From contig JTDE01001981.1 of the NCBI GenBank assembly GCA_014338405.1, forward strand, positions 23,908-87,907: a stretch of 64,000 nt of DNA. Reading direction: 5' to 3'. Source of the DNA: Paragonimus skrjabini miyazakii. Taxonomy: Eukaryota > Platyhelminthes > Trematoda > Plagiorchiida > Troglotrematidae. Below are positions 33,151 through 44,200 of the stretch, one piece after another. The notes beneath the pieces were generated by a model. It saw only the letters and a program-made list of their open reading frames with translations. It had not been told where the DNA came from and did no database searches. Each line of letters begins with the position of its first letter. The stretch's first letter is position 1. The translations under genes and the position numbers were made by a program.

Positions 33151-35096
33151 GATCCTCACTCCAAAAGAGCAATGTAAACTCAAAAGTCTGAAATCGCGAC
33201 ACCGAAAAACACATGATTCCTCCTTTATTATTCAAATGCATGAAATGTTTGACATTATGGAAAATAAAGCTGAACTGCTCCACTTAAATGAGGCAAAACG
33301 TGCGCTGAGCAGCAAAGAGAAGAGCGCTGAGTTGATGCAGTTATCAAAACGCAGAAACTGTTCAAGGGACCTTATTATCTCAATAGTTACACTACAGAAC
33401 AAAATCACCGTAGATGATCCTGTAACAATCTGCGAGACCTTTAATTCATATTTTGCTGTTTCCTTTAACAGTGAAGGAAATATATTACCTCCTCCTCTCC
33501 CTGTGAAAACAAACACGTGCCTGAGCCACATTACTGTTGATGCAGTAAAAATACGCTCTCAGTTAGCTACTACCAAACCTTCTTATCTTCCTGGTCCAGA
33601 CGGTATACACCCTGTTGCTCACAAACACGGAGGGAATGACATCCCTTTTCTTTTGCTTAATATTTATACACTTTCTCTATCATTATGCAGCTTCCCTTTT
33701 CAATTGAAAAATTCTATAATTCAGCCTCGTTACAAAGGTGGCTCGCGACAAGACATCAAAAATTATCGTCCCATTAACCATACTTCAATTTGATCTGGAG
33801 GGTTGGAAAGGATAATAAAATGTCGCATGGTTGAATTCTTATTATCACAAAATATTATAAACCACTCCCAGCATGGGTTCCTCAGCAAACGTTTGTGCTT
33901 GACGTGCCAGCTGGGATTCTTTAATCATGTTACAAAATCTGCTGATTCAGGGAATGCAATTATTATTATACTTTTGGACATGCAAAAAGCTTTTGATCGT
34001 GTGTCTCATAAAGGCCTACTGATCAAAGTCGCATCTTCTGGTATACGTGACCCAGTGTTTAGCTGGTTTGCCTCATACTTACAGACCGCAAACAAACAGT
34101 GAAACTAGGAGATAACGGCTCAACGCCCAGACCAGTCACCAGTGGAGTGATTCAAGGAAGCGTCCTGGGACCGTTACTCTTTCTTCTGTATATAAATGAT
34201 GGCATGGCAAACTGTTCCTATTCGCTGATGACATTAAACTTGCCCACACTTCTCCTCCTAACGATCTCAATTTTCCCTTAAGAAATATGTGGAGAATTGA
34301 TGTCATCGGAAACTTGATGTCAATCTAGACTGATGGAGTTCTCAGCCAATGGATCCACCATCGTTGCAAACGGCTGTCATGTACTAGAGGACTTTGTAGA
34401 GCTGGGAGTTTGTGGTATTTTAACTGCCGAGTTAGTCCGCGACTTGGGTATACGTTACTCAAACTCATTCAATTTTGCCGAACATATATCTTTCTTGATA
34501 GCTAAAACTAGACGAACGATCGGATACATTAAGCGCTCATTCTTCCTTCCTGCAGCTCGACTACACCTTTATAAGCTGTGCGTACGACCCCAAATGGAGT
34601 ACTGCACGTTCATATATAGTCACTTGCGCAAGTCTGATAGGCTAGCTCTGGAAAGCCTCCAAGATGCAGTCACGAAAGGTTAATTCGGTTATTCGTCTCC
34701 TCTGAACTACAGAGAACGTTGCCAGACGCTTGAACTAGATCCTCTTTGGCTACGACGTCTCAAGCTTAACCTTGCACTTATGTATAATCTAGTTCATGGC
34801 AATAACTCTTCTGTCAAACTCGTGATTTGCTTTCAGCATTGCTCAAAATACAACAACAGGAACAAAGAGTTCACCTTGACGGCTTTCAAATCTCGTAAAG
34901 AACTGCGTTCAAATTTTTTCCATGAAAGTATACCCCCATTTGGAACAAACTTCCGCATGCAATTAGAGCCAGTGCAAATTTACATCAATTTAAACGTAGC
35001 TTAAAAACTCTCTTGACATTAAAGAACGTCATGTATATTTTTAAACTCTGCCTGCCTGAAGACGATATCTTTGGAAACGGACCCCATAACATTTAA
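33151..35096 (+). pseudogene. LINE reverse transcriptase and C-terminal domain (copy 1)
   Basis: Landmarks in order: PGPDGIHPVAHKHGG, YKGGSRQDIKNYRPINHTS, a stop at about 33792, LERIIKCRMVEFL, QHGFLSKRLCLTCQL, and DMQKAFDRVSHKGLL with the first catalytic Asp. After another stop come VTSGVIQGSVLGPLLFLLYI and, in a shifted frame after a small deletion, GKLFLFADDIKLAH with the catalytic FADD. The C-terminal part reads VRDLGIRYSNSFNFAEHISF, LYKLCVRPQMEYC and FIYSHLRKSDRLALESLQ. A final shift gives QFKRSLKTLL and ends at TAA 35094-35096. Both catalytic boxes are present but the frame is broken. Confidence 0.87.
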
Positions 35097-36540
35097 ACAT
35101 CCGATCTAATCTAATAACATCTAGGGGTAAACCTATACCGCATGATGCAACGCCACACACACTTCAAACTGATCAAGGCTGTCGAATTCACCATTCGAGA
35201 CATCTCTCAATTTCGAAACTTATTAGTTCTCCAATAGGATACATCTTGTACACAGTTATATCCAAAACTTGCAGCTGAACAACAAAACTATAGCCAACAC
35301 ATGGTAACATAATACACACACTTGTTTGCAGTAACCAAACCATCCTGGTACACTCTTACTCCATACTTAATGATTACCAGTTGTGTATAGTTATCGACTA
35401 CTATGCAATAGCTGTGCACGTTAAAACTGTTTGGAAAATGTATAAAAAACTTAGCCTGTTTGCCTCATATAACTACATACAAATATGTTCATCATCCTAT
35501 CCTAACAGACAACCTGATAACCTTCCCGTGTTGCCAAACAACTTTTCCATTCTACATAACGGCCGTATATACTAAATGGACATCGGAATTCGGTTATAGT
35601 CACATACTAGAAAAAGCTGTGAATCGATATTTTTTGCGTTGTACGATCACAATTATTTGTTAGAGATATATATTTTGTTAAATAACACAAAATTATGAAT
35701 TTTATTTAAAAGGTTTGATCAGAAAATATCAGATTCCATTGTTTGTCATACTTCACATGATCGTTGGACGTTTCCCTGTTTATCACGTAATTTTGCTTTC
35801 AATTCTCGATTCCATGATAAATTCTAACGCGAGACGACATTCCATAACGTCCGGACAATCAAAATCCCGTAATGGTTGGACAATTCGCGAGGTCTGTGAA
35901 TTTCCGTCGATTTTGAGGAAATAACGAAGTCCAGCGCAGAAGATTGTCCATTTTTCCGCTAAAAGTGGGACCCTCCTATGTTCCTTCATCTTCACACAAG
36001 TTTTTACATGTTTTTCCGGAACCGTCTACATCAAATGATGGCGAAATTCTTCGACTGTTCATTTTCATCATCCTGAAAAATCTTTTCTCTGGCATGACCT
36101 TGAACATAAGACCAACGTTAACCTTGTGAAGCGACGATTAATGTAACTACTCCATATTTTTTTATCGAACATTGCGAATTTTGAGAAATATCGTTTCAGA
36201 AACAAGTGAGCCAGGTGCTTCTCTATGAACTAGAATTCTACTCTATTATTATGTCGGTTTTGTTACTTTATCTTCATAATTGGTGTATTGTACAATTAAC
36301 AATTCTGAGTACGGTATGCGTTTCGGGTTACAATGTGTATACTGATCGCGCTTATCTGGGCGTGTTCCCTACTGATGCGCTGATAAATATGCCGCTATAA
36401 TTATCATGATTACGCCTGCCGAAGAAAGTTCACAATTTTATGTGAACCTACTTGCTTGGCAAATTCCTTTGTACAGGCTACACCATTGTGTAACGATGGC
36501 AGATTAATGATAGCGGAGTTAATTACTTCACACACTAAAT
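35097..36540. other. LINE 3' flank and unassigned AT-rich DNA
   Basis: The first few hundred bases are probably the LINE 3' untranslated region. The rest has only short frames and no match I recognise. Confidence 0.4.
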
Positions 36541-37130
36541 GTTACCGCTTACATGCCTAGAGATAATGGGGTGCAAAATTGTGAGCAAGTTTTCCCGTTG
36601 TTGTAACTTGGATTACGGCCTTTGAGCGCGTAAACAGACAACGGAATAACGGTTAGTGGAACGGTAGATAGCGGAACGATGTTCAGCGGTTCTGAACAAC
36701 GGACTACGAAATATGCGAGATTGAAACGGGTCTTCCCGGCCAACCCGATCACCTGAAGCTAACGGATGAACACAGAGAGAAGACTGGCCTCCGGACAGAG
36801 CAACTTTGTGTCACTCAATCCAAAGACAACACGGTCACAAACTAGACAACATTTAGAGGGTTTGTGACCAATCAGAAAACAAGGACGGAAGTGGACCAGA
36901 AAAAGATCCAGACAGTACAGTGATGTTCCAAGTAAAGTACGTGCGTGTTGGCCGGGCGCCATAATTTTGCACAAAGGTTGAGAACGCACGTGATGATGGT
37001 ACGTGACCGCGCCGACTATGAAGGCCACTACAATCAGTAGTGAGTTAAGCCAGTGCGAAGTCAAATAAAACGGTATTTTCGGCGAATTGGGTTCTTCCCC
37101 GACACCAGTGAACCCAATGCTTACCGCTTT
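36541..37130 (+). other. Possible LTR and primer-binding site of an LTR retrotransposon
   Basis: CAAATAAAACGG at about 37064-37075 could be a poly(A) signal in an LTR. Shortly after it, CAGTGAACCCAATGC at about 37105-37119 loosely resembles a tRNA-Trp-type primer-binding site (TGGTGAACCC...). No second copy is present in the window, and no gag follows. A - strand frame of 124 codons covers 36759-37133 but resembles nothing I know. Confidence 0.22.
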
Positions 37131-37632
37131 CAAGACGTTGCTACAGGAAACGTACTACTCAGTGGGGGTGATGATGGAAAACAATAGGTGTTGACTGAAT
37201 AAACCATTTGTTTTTGATTATCACAGGCTTCACAAGTAGAGTCTGATTAGATATTTTGTTCACTGCAAGTGTTAAACGGTTTAACTTCATTCTAATTTTC
37301 GCCTTGAGTACTACGATCCATTATATTCGTGGCGCTGGACAATGGAATGTCTAAAAACTGCTCCGGGATTCAGTGGTATCCAAAAGTCAAGCTTGAGTCG
37401 TCTGGAACTCGAGAAGACACTCATAAATGGCTGCCTGTTGTATGCTGCATTCTGACTTCACTAAACTTCGAGCTTGTAGGCGCTGCCATGGCACCCAACA
37501 TCAACCTGCGGTGCTTCGCGGGGTGTATTTCTGATTCAAGCGCGAATCACTGTGGCATAATCAATGACTCTTGCACATTTCCCACGACTTCGTCATCATA
37601 TTCAACAACTCAGTGCATCTGAGAAGTTACAT

Positions 37633-37638
37633 TTTATT
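37633..37638 (-). promoter_or_regulatory. Candidate poly(A) signal AATAAA
   Basis: On the - strand AATAAA lies 60 bp after the stop codon of the predicted three-exon gene at 37698-38240. That distance fits cleavage and polyadenylation of its transcript. Confidence 0.45.
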
Positions 37639-37697
37639 GGCAAAAGTGTAACAAACACAGTCACGAAAACGGTACGACATTAGGTAGAATTCAAGTT

Positions 37698-38240
37698 TTA
37701 AAAACACTGGCATGTGTGTACAATGAGATGAGATACAAAACCGTCTTTAAATGGTAAAAACAGCTTTTTGCGTTGAATAAATTCACTGTCAACAAAACAG
37801 GTAGCTGTGTATATACGCCAGCAATGGAACGTATACAATCTGGTGGATGGTACCATCTCGTCTAAGATGTCGTAATGTTGCGAGCAAATTACCTGCATCC
37901 AACAACAATTCGGGAATCACTTTCCAGTTGATTAAACATAATGCCGACGGCTCCCGCAAGCAAACGAACATCAACAGCAATCGCGTCAACGGTTTGCGGG
38001 GGTAACCCGTTCACCTTGTTTGTATCGACGACGCCGTTGTCTAAAACGATGGTCGTATTAGTGATTGATGATAGTGTTACCAACCTGCGTCCAGCGCGAT
38101 TGAAATGTATCTTGTCATTTCCGCCAGGGTGATCGTTGTATTTGAAGATTCCCGAACAGATTCACCAGACATTGCAGCTGTAAGCAAGTCTTTCCTAGCA
38201 CCTTCCATATAATGTAGCATCGTTCCAACGGAACCTACGT
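37698..38240 (-). CDS. 3' end of an unidentified spliced gene (three exons)
   Basis: On the - strand three open segments join through GT-AG introns, all in the same phase (after the first codon base). Exon i is 38240-38085, preceded by acceptor AATAATTTAG. Intron 38084-38041 is 44 bp and contains CACTAATAC before its AG. Exon ii is 38040-37893, ending GCAG|GTAATT. Intron 37892-37786 is 107 bp, ending TGTTGACAG. Exon iii is 37785-37698 with a TAA stop. The product (about 130 residues here) has MLHYMEGARKDLLTAAMSG, ITLAEMTRYISIALDAD and AIAVDVRLLAGAVGIMFNQL, suggesting amphipathic helices. I do not recognise the family, and upstream exons were not found. Reading through either intron gives an early stop or a shifted frame. 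Confidence 0.5.
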
Positions 38241-39810
38241 CTAAATTATTAAATAAACATCACAGCAGTGACTTTACTAGATAATGATGAACGATTATAA
38301 GACTCGCTGTCGCCTTTTTCATAACACTAGCTGTCAGTGTCCTAGATTATCCTCCAGAACATGCCTGACGAGTTACTCTAGCCAAACGGTGAGGGTTAGC
38401 TCACGAACAACCCCATAGCCCATTTAGCCCGTTACCGTGCTTTTCCGTTCGACGAAGAAAGCGAGACGGCTGAAATGGTTTATGAAGTAGTGTGATTAAA
38501 CGACGTTGAAAAGATCGGCGTAGTTGCGCCAACACGTTTTATATATAGGAAAAACCGTTATTTTATTATTATCAGCATTTATGCTTGCCAAGTAATACGA
38601 AGAAGATACCCATTACATGTTGGTGGATGATCCAAAGGGAACACTGGAAGATCACTCGGGAAAAAGCCGAGTGTTCCGGTGCAATATTAGGGCAATGAAT
38701 GGGACAGTGTGGGGGCGGTAGATATTACGGACGCCCGTGTAGCTGCGTCAGCTACATTGTCTACATAATCTATCTTGAAGGAATTGGTAGAAAGCGTGTC
38801 ATGACGGCCATTACGATCGACAGTGGAATGTTTTGGCGCTTGTCGAAACATCTTGAAGAGGCTTTAATGAAGTGGTTGAAGCGGCTTACGCGCAGCATCG
38901 CAACGGACGTGCACATGCGAACAAGTGGCCAAATGCTTGTGCATTTGCGTCGACCCATTTTGTTCACCGGGAAGTGTAGGTTGAACTTGCCTCATGTAAT
39001 GAGATAATGCCAATGCAAAGGTTGGAGTGTGAGAAAACGCCAAAGGTAGAGAGTTGGGATATAACCATAGCCGCGTGAAGCCTATAGGGGTCTAGCCAAA
39101 TTTAAGTCCATGTGTAAAACCTGGTTGTCGGTAGACCGAAAGGAGAAATTTGGCTTCATGTGTAATTATGCCGATCGGGGCTTTGGCACTGTGGGCACAC
39201 GCGTGCCCAACTCCGAAATTTGGAGTGAAACATAGGCCAGACACGTCGGTCTTTTACTAGCATAAAGATGGCGCGAACACCAGGGCGTAACAGGTCGCGC
39301 AGCCGGTTGACGACAGAACGTAGTTAAGATGGTGCTACTACAGGTCTCGGAATATTCGTGTTTATAAAAAAAAGGATGGCTCAGTGTGCGCTAAGTAGCG
39401 GAAGGGTACGCAGCTTCGAAGAATAGCACTGAAGTGGCTTACGGCGCGCCGCCATTTTGTTTCGCCACACACATTCCTTTACGCTTCCTTTCAGGACTTC
39501 GAACACGCAAACTGGCGGCGGCCGTTCACCGGGCTGAGGAATCTGGCTAACCGGATCCCGAGGTCAGCGGTCAGTTTGTTAGGAGTACATGTGCATTTTC
39601 GCGAATGACCGGTGGCAATCTCTGCTGACATTGAAGAGATGTTCCAGTAAGTGAGAGTGCCATGTCGTGACTGAGGTGCATTAAATTTCCTTTGATAGGG
39701 TCATGGTTTGTTTGAAAGACTTGCGTGAAACTTAAGAGCCGAATGTCCACCCCTTTGAAGGGACACCATCGTCCTTTCGTGTTGGTTTTTTTTACAGAGA
39801 ATAGCCGTTT
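38241..39810. other. Mostly unassigned; one weak + strand frame
   Basis: A 102-codon frame at 38699-39007 has CSCVSYI followed by HLEEALMKWLKR and IATDVHMRTSGQML. This is faintly reminiscent of the GIY-YIG nucleases of Penelope-like elements, but the match is too weak to name. The remainder has no recognisable frame. Upstream exons of the - strand gene at 37698-38240 would lie here but could not be identified. Confidence 0.3.
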
Positions 39811-40255
39811 ATAATCAGCAAAATATCTACCAAAGACCGCGATGGTTGTAGAGGAGAACTTCTACGTGGATGACTATCTAATATCATCTAACTCAATATC
39901 CGAGACCATGGCTATCGTAGGTGAATTTCATGGGCTGCCGTGCCTTTGTGAGTTCAGGTTCATCAAGTGGGTTTCCGAATGTAAGGAAGCCATTAAACAC
40001 TTACCCAATGAAGGAAAACTTATTTCCTCCCAGAAGACTAAACCCAACAGTTGTCAACATCAGCGAGCTCTGAGCGTGAGGTGACATGTGGAAGGCGACT
40101 GCTTCCGGTTTCACATCAATCTCCCTAACATTGGTTACATGAAAGGAGGGAGATTAAGTTGTGTGGTTCCGTTATACGATCCCTTGGGAATAGTGACGGC
40201 GATGTTATTGCCGGCTCGCTGGTTAATCCAAGATTTTTGTCATGTACATGAAACT
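39811..40255 (+). pseudogene. BEL/Pao reverse transcriptase fragment (copy A)
   Basis: BEL/Pao elements are LTR retrotransposons. An 80-codon frame has ENFYVDDYLISS, the FYVDD catalytic box of this superfamily, then FRFIKWVSECKEAIKHL (relatives: GGFRLTKWIS...). After a stop at 40082-40084 another segment reads CFRFHINLPNIGYMKGG, LSCVVPLYDPLGIVTAM and LPARWLIQDF, the conserved YDPLG region that follows the RT palm in BEL/Pao. No intact polyprotein remains. Confidence 0.78.
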
Positions 40256-41009
40256 TAAATATCTCGATTCGAATGTGAAAAATCCTCAGTAACTGAATAA
40301 AGAACGTGTCTTTACAACAAATTTGGAAATTAGGTACCGGTTAATAATGGGGGAAGGGGAAACGGAATTGAGCCCACCCAAACAAATGGTAATTGGTTGG
40401 ATCGGAGCAAAATGGTTGTTTGCTCATCGGGAAGTAATAAGAGTTATAAACTATTGAAAAAAATATAGAAGAAGAAAGTTTTACTTTGATATTTGGAAGC
40501 GTACCGGGTCCAGATTGAACAAGAGTAAGGGCAACGTTTACAGCAGCTGGTGTAATATTAAAGGTGGTTAATAATTTTCATTTTTTGGGAAAGTAATGAA
40601 ACACAGGGCCACCATTCAACACTAATCAAACAAAGCACAGCAATAACAAAATGATTCAACAGACCTTAACAAAATCAACACCGGGTGTGAGTCATCGGGT
40701 GGAACTTGGAAATTATCGATTCGAACAGTGGGACAAGTGCCGTTGTTGCTAACACAACAACAGACAATGAAATGAGGGTTACTCAGCAGCTACATGGTGG
40801 TAGTTGAGGGACTCGTCGACGATAGGCCGGTTACGCCTGTTTATAAAAATCCAGACGACTTCCAGTTGCTTTATTCCGGTGAGTTGCTCTTGTTGCACTC
40901 AGATGTAAACCTGATTATAGAGGGGTGACATAGCGTGAAAGTTACACCAAGGGATGGAAACAAATACGGCACTTATCATGTGTGTTTTGGAGACAGTGAC
41001 GTCGTGAAT
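40256..41009. other. Unassigned spacer in the BEL/Pao remnant
   Basis: This stretch should hold RNase H and integrase if the element were complete, but I can read neither, so they are deleted or decayed. Confidence 0.4.
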
Positions 41010-41224
41010 ATATACCTCAGTTACAAATTACATCTAAGTGGTTGGAGACTTCGCGCAATCCACAAATGGACAATATAGTCCTCTGTCACGTAAAGGCCAC
41101 CAGAAGTGTTAAGTCTTGTGGTGTAATCACCGAGGTATATCCTAGTTTTGGTGGACACGCATATCATGTGTCAGTACGAACTCCAGATGGCACTACTGTC
41201 AGACGGGACATCAGACCACTTTGA
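41010..41224 (+). pseudogene. BEL/Pao pol C-terminal domain (DUF5641-like, copy A)
   Basis: The frame through 41010-41224 reads PQLQITSKWLETSRN, DNIVLCHVKATRSVK, then GVITEVYPSFGGHAY and VSVRTPDGTTVRRDIRPL with a TGA stop. This is the small domain that ends BEL/Pao polyproteins after the integrase. Typical features kept are the KW of the preceding helix, the D-x-V-L strand, and V...YPG-like and V-x-T-x-x-G-x-x-x-R strands. It is about 750 bp from the RT fragment of copy A, so the two probably belong to one internally deleted element. Confidence 0.75.
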
Positions 41225-44200
41225 CTCTTGAAGCGTCCGCAGAGTAACACTAGGTTGCTGCAGGTAAGAATGAAGGTACGAATCCCTCTACTGAACCGGT
41301 CAATCGCAGTTGTCACTACCGTCACCTTGAGGTTGGAAAGCCAGCTGGTTTTTGGGCCCTGTGTTGGTTTTGTTGAAGTTTGTTGTATCATTTCCAAAAT
41401 TTCGGCGCTCTGATTGATTAGTGTTGGAGACTGGCCCGACTGTTTCGGTGAGCTCAATTTCGTTTCATCGTCCCTGATTACCAAGACGTGCCTTATTGTC
41501 GAATTGGTTGTATGGGCACATTCTGTGTCCAATTTCTGAGAATTTTTCTCATTCTGGATGTCAGAGTTAAATTTTCCAATATATTTACTCAATGAGTACC
41601 GTATTAAATCCAATTTTTTACGAGCGCCGTATCGAAGATAGCTTACCTTCTCTGCTGTTGGGATGTGATATATTTAGTGAGTGGATTAAAGTCATCGTGT
41701 TGTGGACATTTATAGACACACATAATGGATGTACTGTACAGCCAATGTCAACAATGGCCAAAAACCACGTAAACGGGACAGCGTTGACATGAAAAGCAAG
41801 TGACAAAATCCCCTCTCACAAGAGGGGAATTAATTACTTTACCACAAAGGAAAGAATTGCAGCGCACAGCTGAAGATGTAGCCTGCCAGACATAGCAGAC
41901 GTGTTTTCTGGTTGTGAAACTGTAACGACGAGTGTCAATCGGGACTTCGGAACAAAGAAAAAGTATTCTTGTGATGCACGGATGACCGACTACGTTGCGA
42001 TTTCAGCATAAATTCCCATTTCGTGGACTTGAATAGCTCTGGAGGTTGAATCACGTCAGATGGGTTGGAACTTTTGAATTGCATTAACAGTGCCTAAGAA
42101 GAACTTGGAAGCGTGTAATGCCAGTTGTGGTGAATTTCAATGAACAAGGATACTGGTTCAAAGCAACGTGTGAGAGGTATTTATTGCGTGGGTAAATACA
42201 GACAGGCATTTCAGTGGCTACTGATGAATGGATGCATTTCAACAACTTCACGAAGGGTGAAAAAGTTTAAATAATGTCCCTTTCTGACCAGGCGAAAATC
42301 AAGCACAACAAGAGCGGGTTCGGAATCGTTTTGTAGGCAGAGAGGGATTGGAATACTTGGTAAGGAAAAATACTAAATACTGACCCAAATGTGCCTTAAA
42401 ATAACTTGTTCAAATTACGGCTGCAACCGTGAGGTTGTTCGTGACAACAATCACATTCTACCTCAATAGCCAGATGGAACTGAAAATAAACACGGGAAGA
42501 GTCATACGCAAAAACCGCCAGTTCATGTTTCGCAAAACCGAATTTTCATTCGTTACACTTGGAGAATCACAACGGATCCCATAGTTAATTACTGGCGCCG
42601 TAAAGCTCACTTACAGTAAACTGCTGTACCAGTGATATATCGCCCCTGCCGGGTTTGTTCTCAGCTAAGAGAGGTTTGAGCCTACCCAGGTTCCTCAACC
42701 ATAAGTTTGAATGTGTGTAGAGGAATCTTAGTTGAAACCGTATACAAATATGCCCCACCAGTTATTCACTGCATGCCTACATGGAGACGTCAGTAAATAT
42801 GGATTGATGAGCAGAATTAGAGTGGACGTGAGAAGATTAGCAGTAGTGCTGAATAAGGCGAATAGTTTGCATCTGCAGCCGCCAAACACGTTCGAATAGC
42901 TACTCACTACTGATACAGCTGGTGTTCTTGAAATCCCATTACACCATTTCAGTCTAAGGTTTTTGCAGTTTGCTGAAGGGGTCGCGGTTAACTAACACAA
43001 TCAGCTCTGCGGTAACAGACAGATGTTGGTGAGCTCAACTCTGACTTAGATTCAATGACCTATCCGAAGCCACTGGTCAATTATCTACTCGTTTTCTACG
43101 ACAAAACGAGCCAGGTTGTCTCACATGTGTGAAATGTTTGCGTCTACCGTTTTTCACGTTGCAAATGTTTTGTTTGGAACCAGATGTATTCCATGTTGCA
43201 AACTAGCATGTAATTACGGAAGTCTAGTGAAGAGGGTTTGGGATTTCATCACGTACTAACAAGTCATTGCTTTTTCTGGGAGCTACCCATTAGCGAACAA
43301 CGAAAATACTTGTACCACAGATTCACATGCGAGCAATGAAGCAGTTTATTAAGACCTATAACCAAACTGTTTTGTTGAAGTTAGTTATTCTTTTATAGGT
43401 TCTGGGCAACTTGATATTAAGTGTATGGGCACCGACTGAATGCTTTAAGTATATTGTTCTATCCTGACTGTTCATCTTGTCTTCCGAGGAAGTAAAGCAT
43501 TTGTATTCCCCAACGAGTCACTGCTGTCAAGTTCAACGGGATAAAATGCACAAGTATTCACGGTGATTTACCTTAGCACCGCATCTGGCTCACTAACAGA
43601 CGACTTCATTGTGATAGGATTAAAGCCACCAGTTCAGATAGAGTACGATCTAGTTAGTATCACTTGTGGTTCAGTGAAATCAGTACAGTAGGAGGCAGTT
43701 TGTTAGTCAGATTGTAGAGACGTTGACTGTGGCAACTGGTGATTTTTCTATGTTGTTCATCCCTGCTTTAAGTTCACATACATTGCGGGGAACGGGTTCC
43801 AGGGTTTATCGTATAGTGGCTTGAACCAAGTAAACCAAGTAAACGTCAATGGATTTCCCAAACAAAACAACGGACGCCGTTGTCGAAGGTGGTCGGACGT
43901 GAATGTGGAAAGAAACTCCTGATCGTCCAGCTAGGAGAAACATGTCTGGCTGAATGCACACCATCAGCCGTCTGCGCATAGCCTGGCGTGTAGTATCACG
44001 AGGCGAAACCGAAACATGACATAGTTGGACGTACGCGATATTTTCGGCAAGCGGGTTGTGTCCTCTACAACGTGTAATTGTGTGAACGAATGAATGGCGG
44101 AAGTGATCGCAACACAGTTGACATAGCCCTGAGTGGTTGAATGCTGTTCGTCTGATGATTGTTCATAACGATGATGCACACCAATAACGCCTAATTCTAA

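Larger units (their letters stand above)
30391..35096 (+). mobile_element. CR1/Pererê-like LINE, copy 1 (with repeat B nested)
   Basis: This non-LTR retrotransposon copy retains an ORF1-like segment, an endonuclease (EN), a reverse transcriptase and the conserved C-terminal end of ORF2. The protein is of the jockey/CR1 group, and I recognise it as close to the Pererê-type LINEs of flatworms from memory (inference). The copy is inactive: there are stops and frame changes throughout, a repeat B insertion splits the EN, and there is a deletion next to it. A second copy of the same family lies at 46226-51296. Confidence 0.85.

Noticed and set aside
36759..37133. 124-codon - strand open frame
   Set aside because: It contains a hydrophobic stretch but no recognisable family. 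The + strand features of a possible LTR explain the region equally well.
38699..39007. Possible GIY-YIG nuclease on the + strand
   Set aside because: Only scattered residues (C-x-C and a late H-like block) fit. The GYVGR-type core is missing, so it is listed only as an unassigned frame.
41164..41613. 149-codon - strand open frame
   Set aside because: It overlaps the BEL/Pao C-terminal domain on the + strand and has low-complexity Ser/Thr composition. I found no motif and no splice or start context to support a gene.
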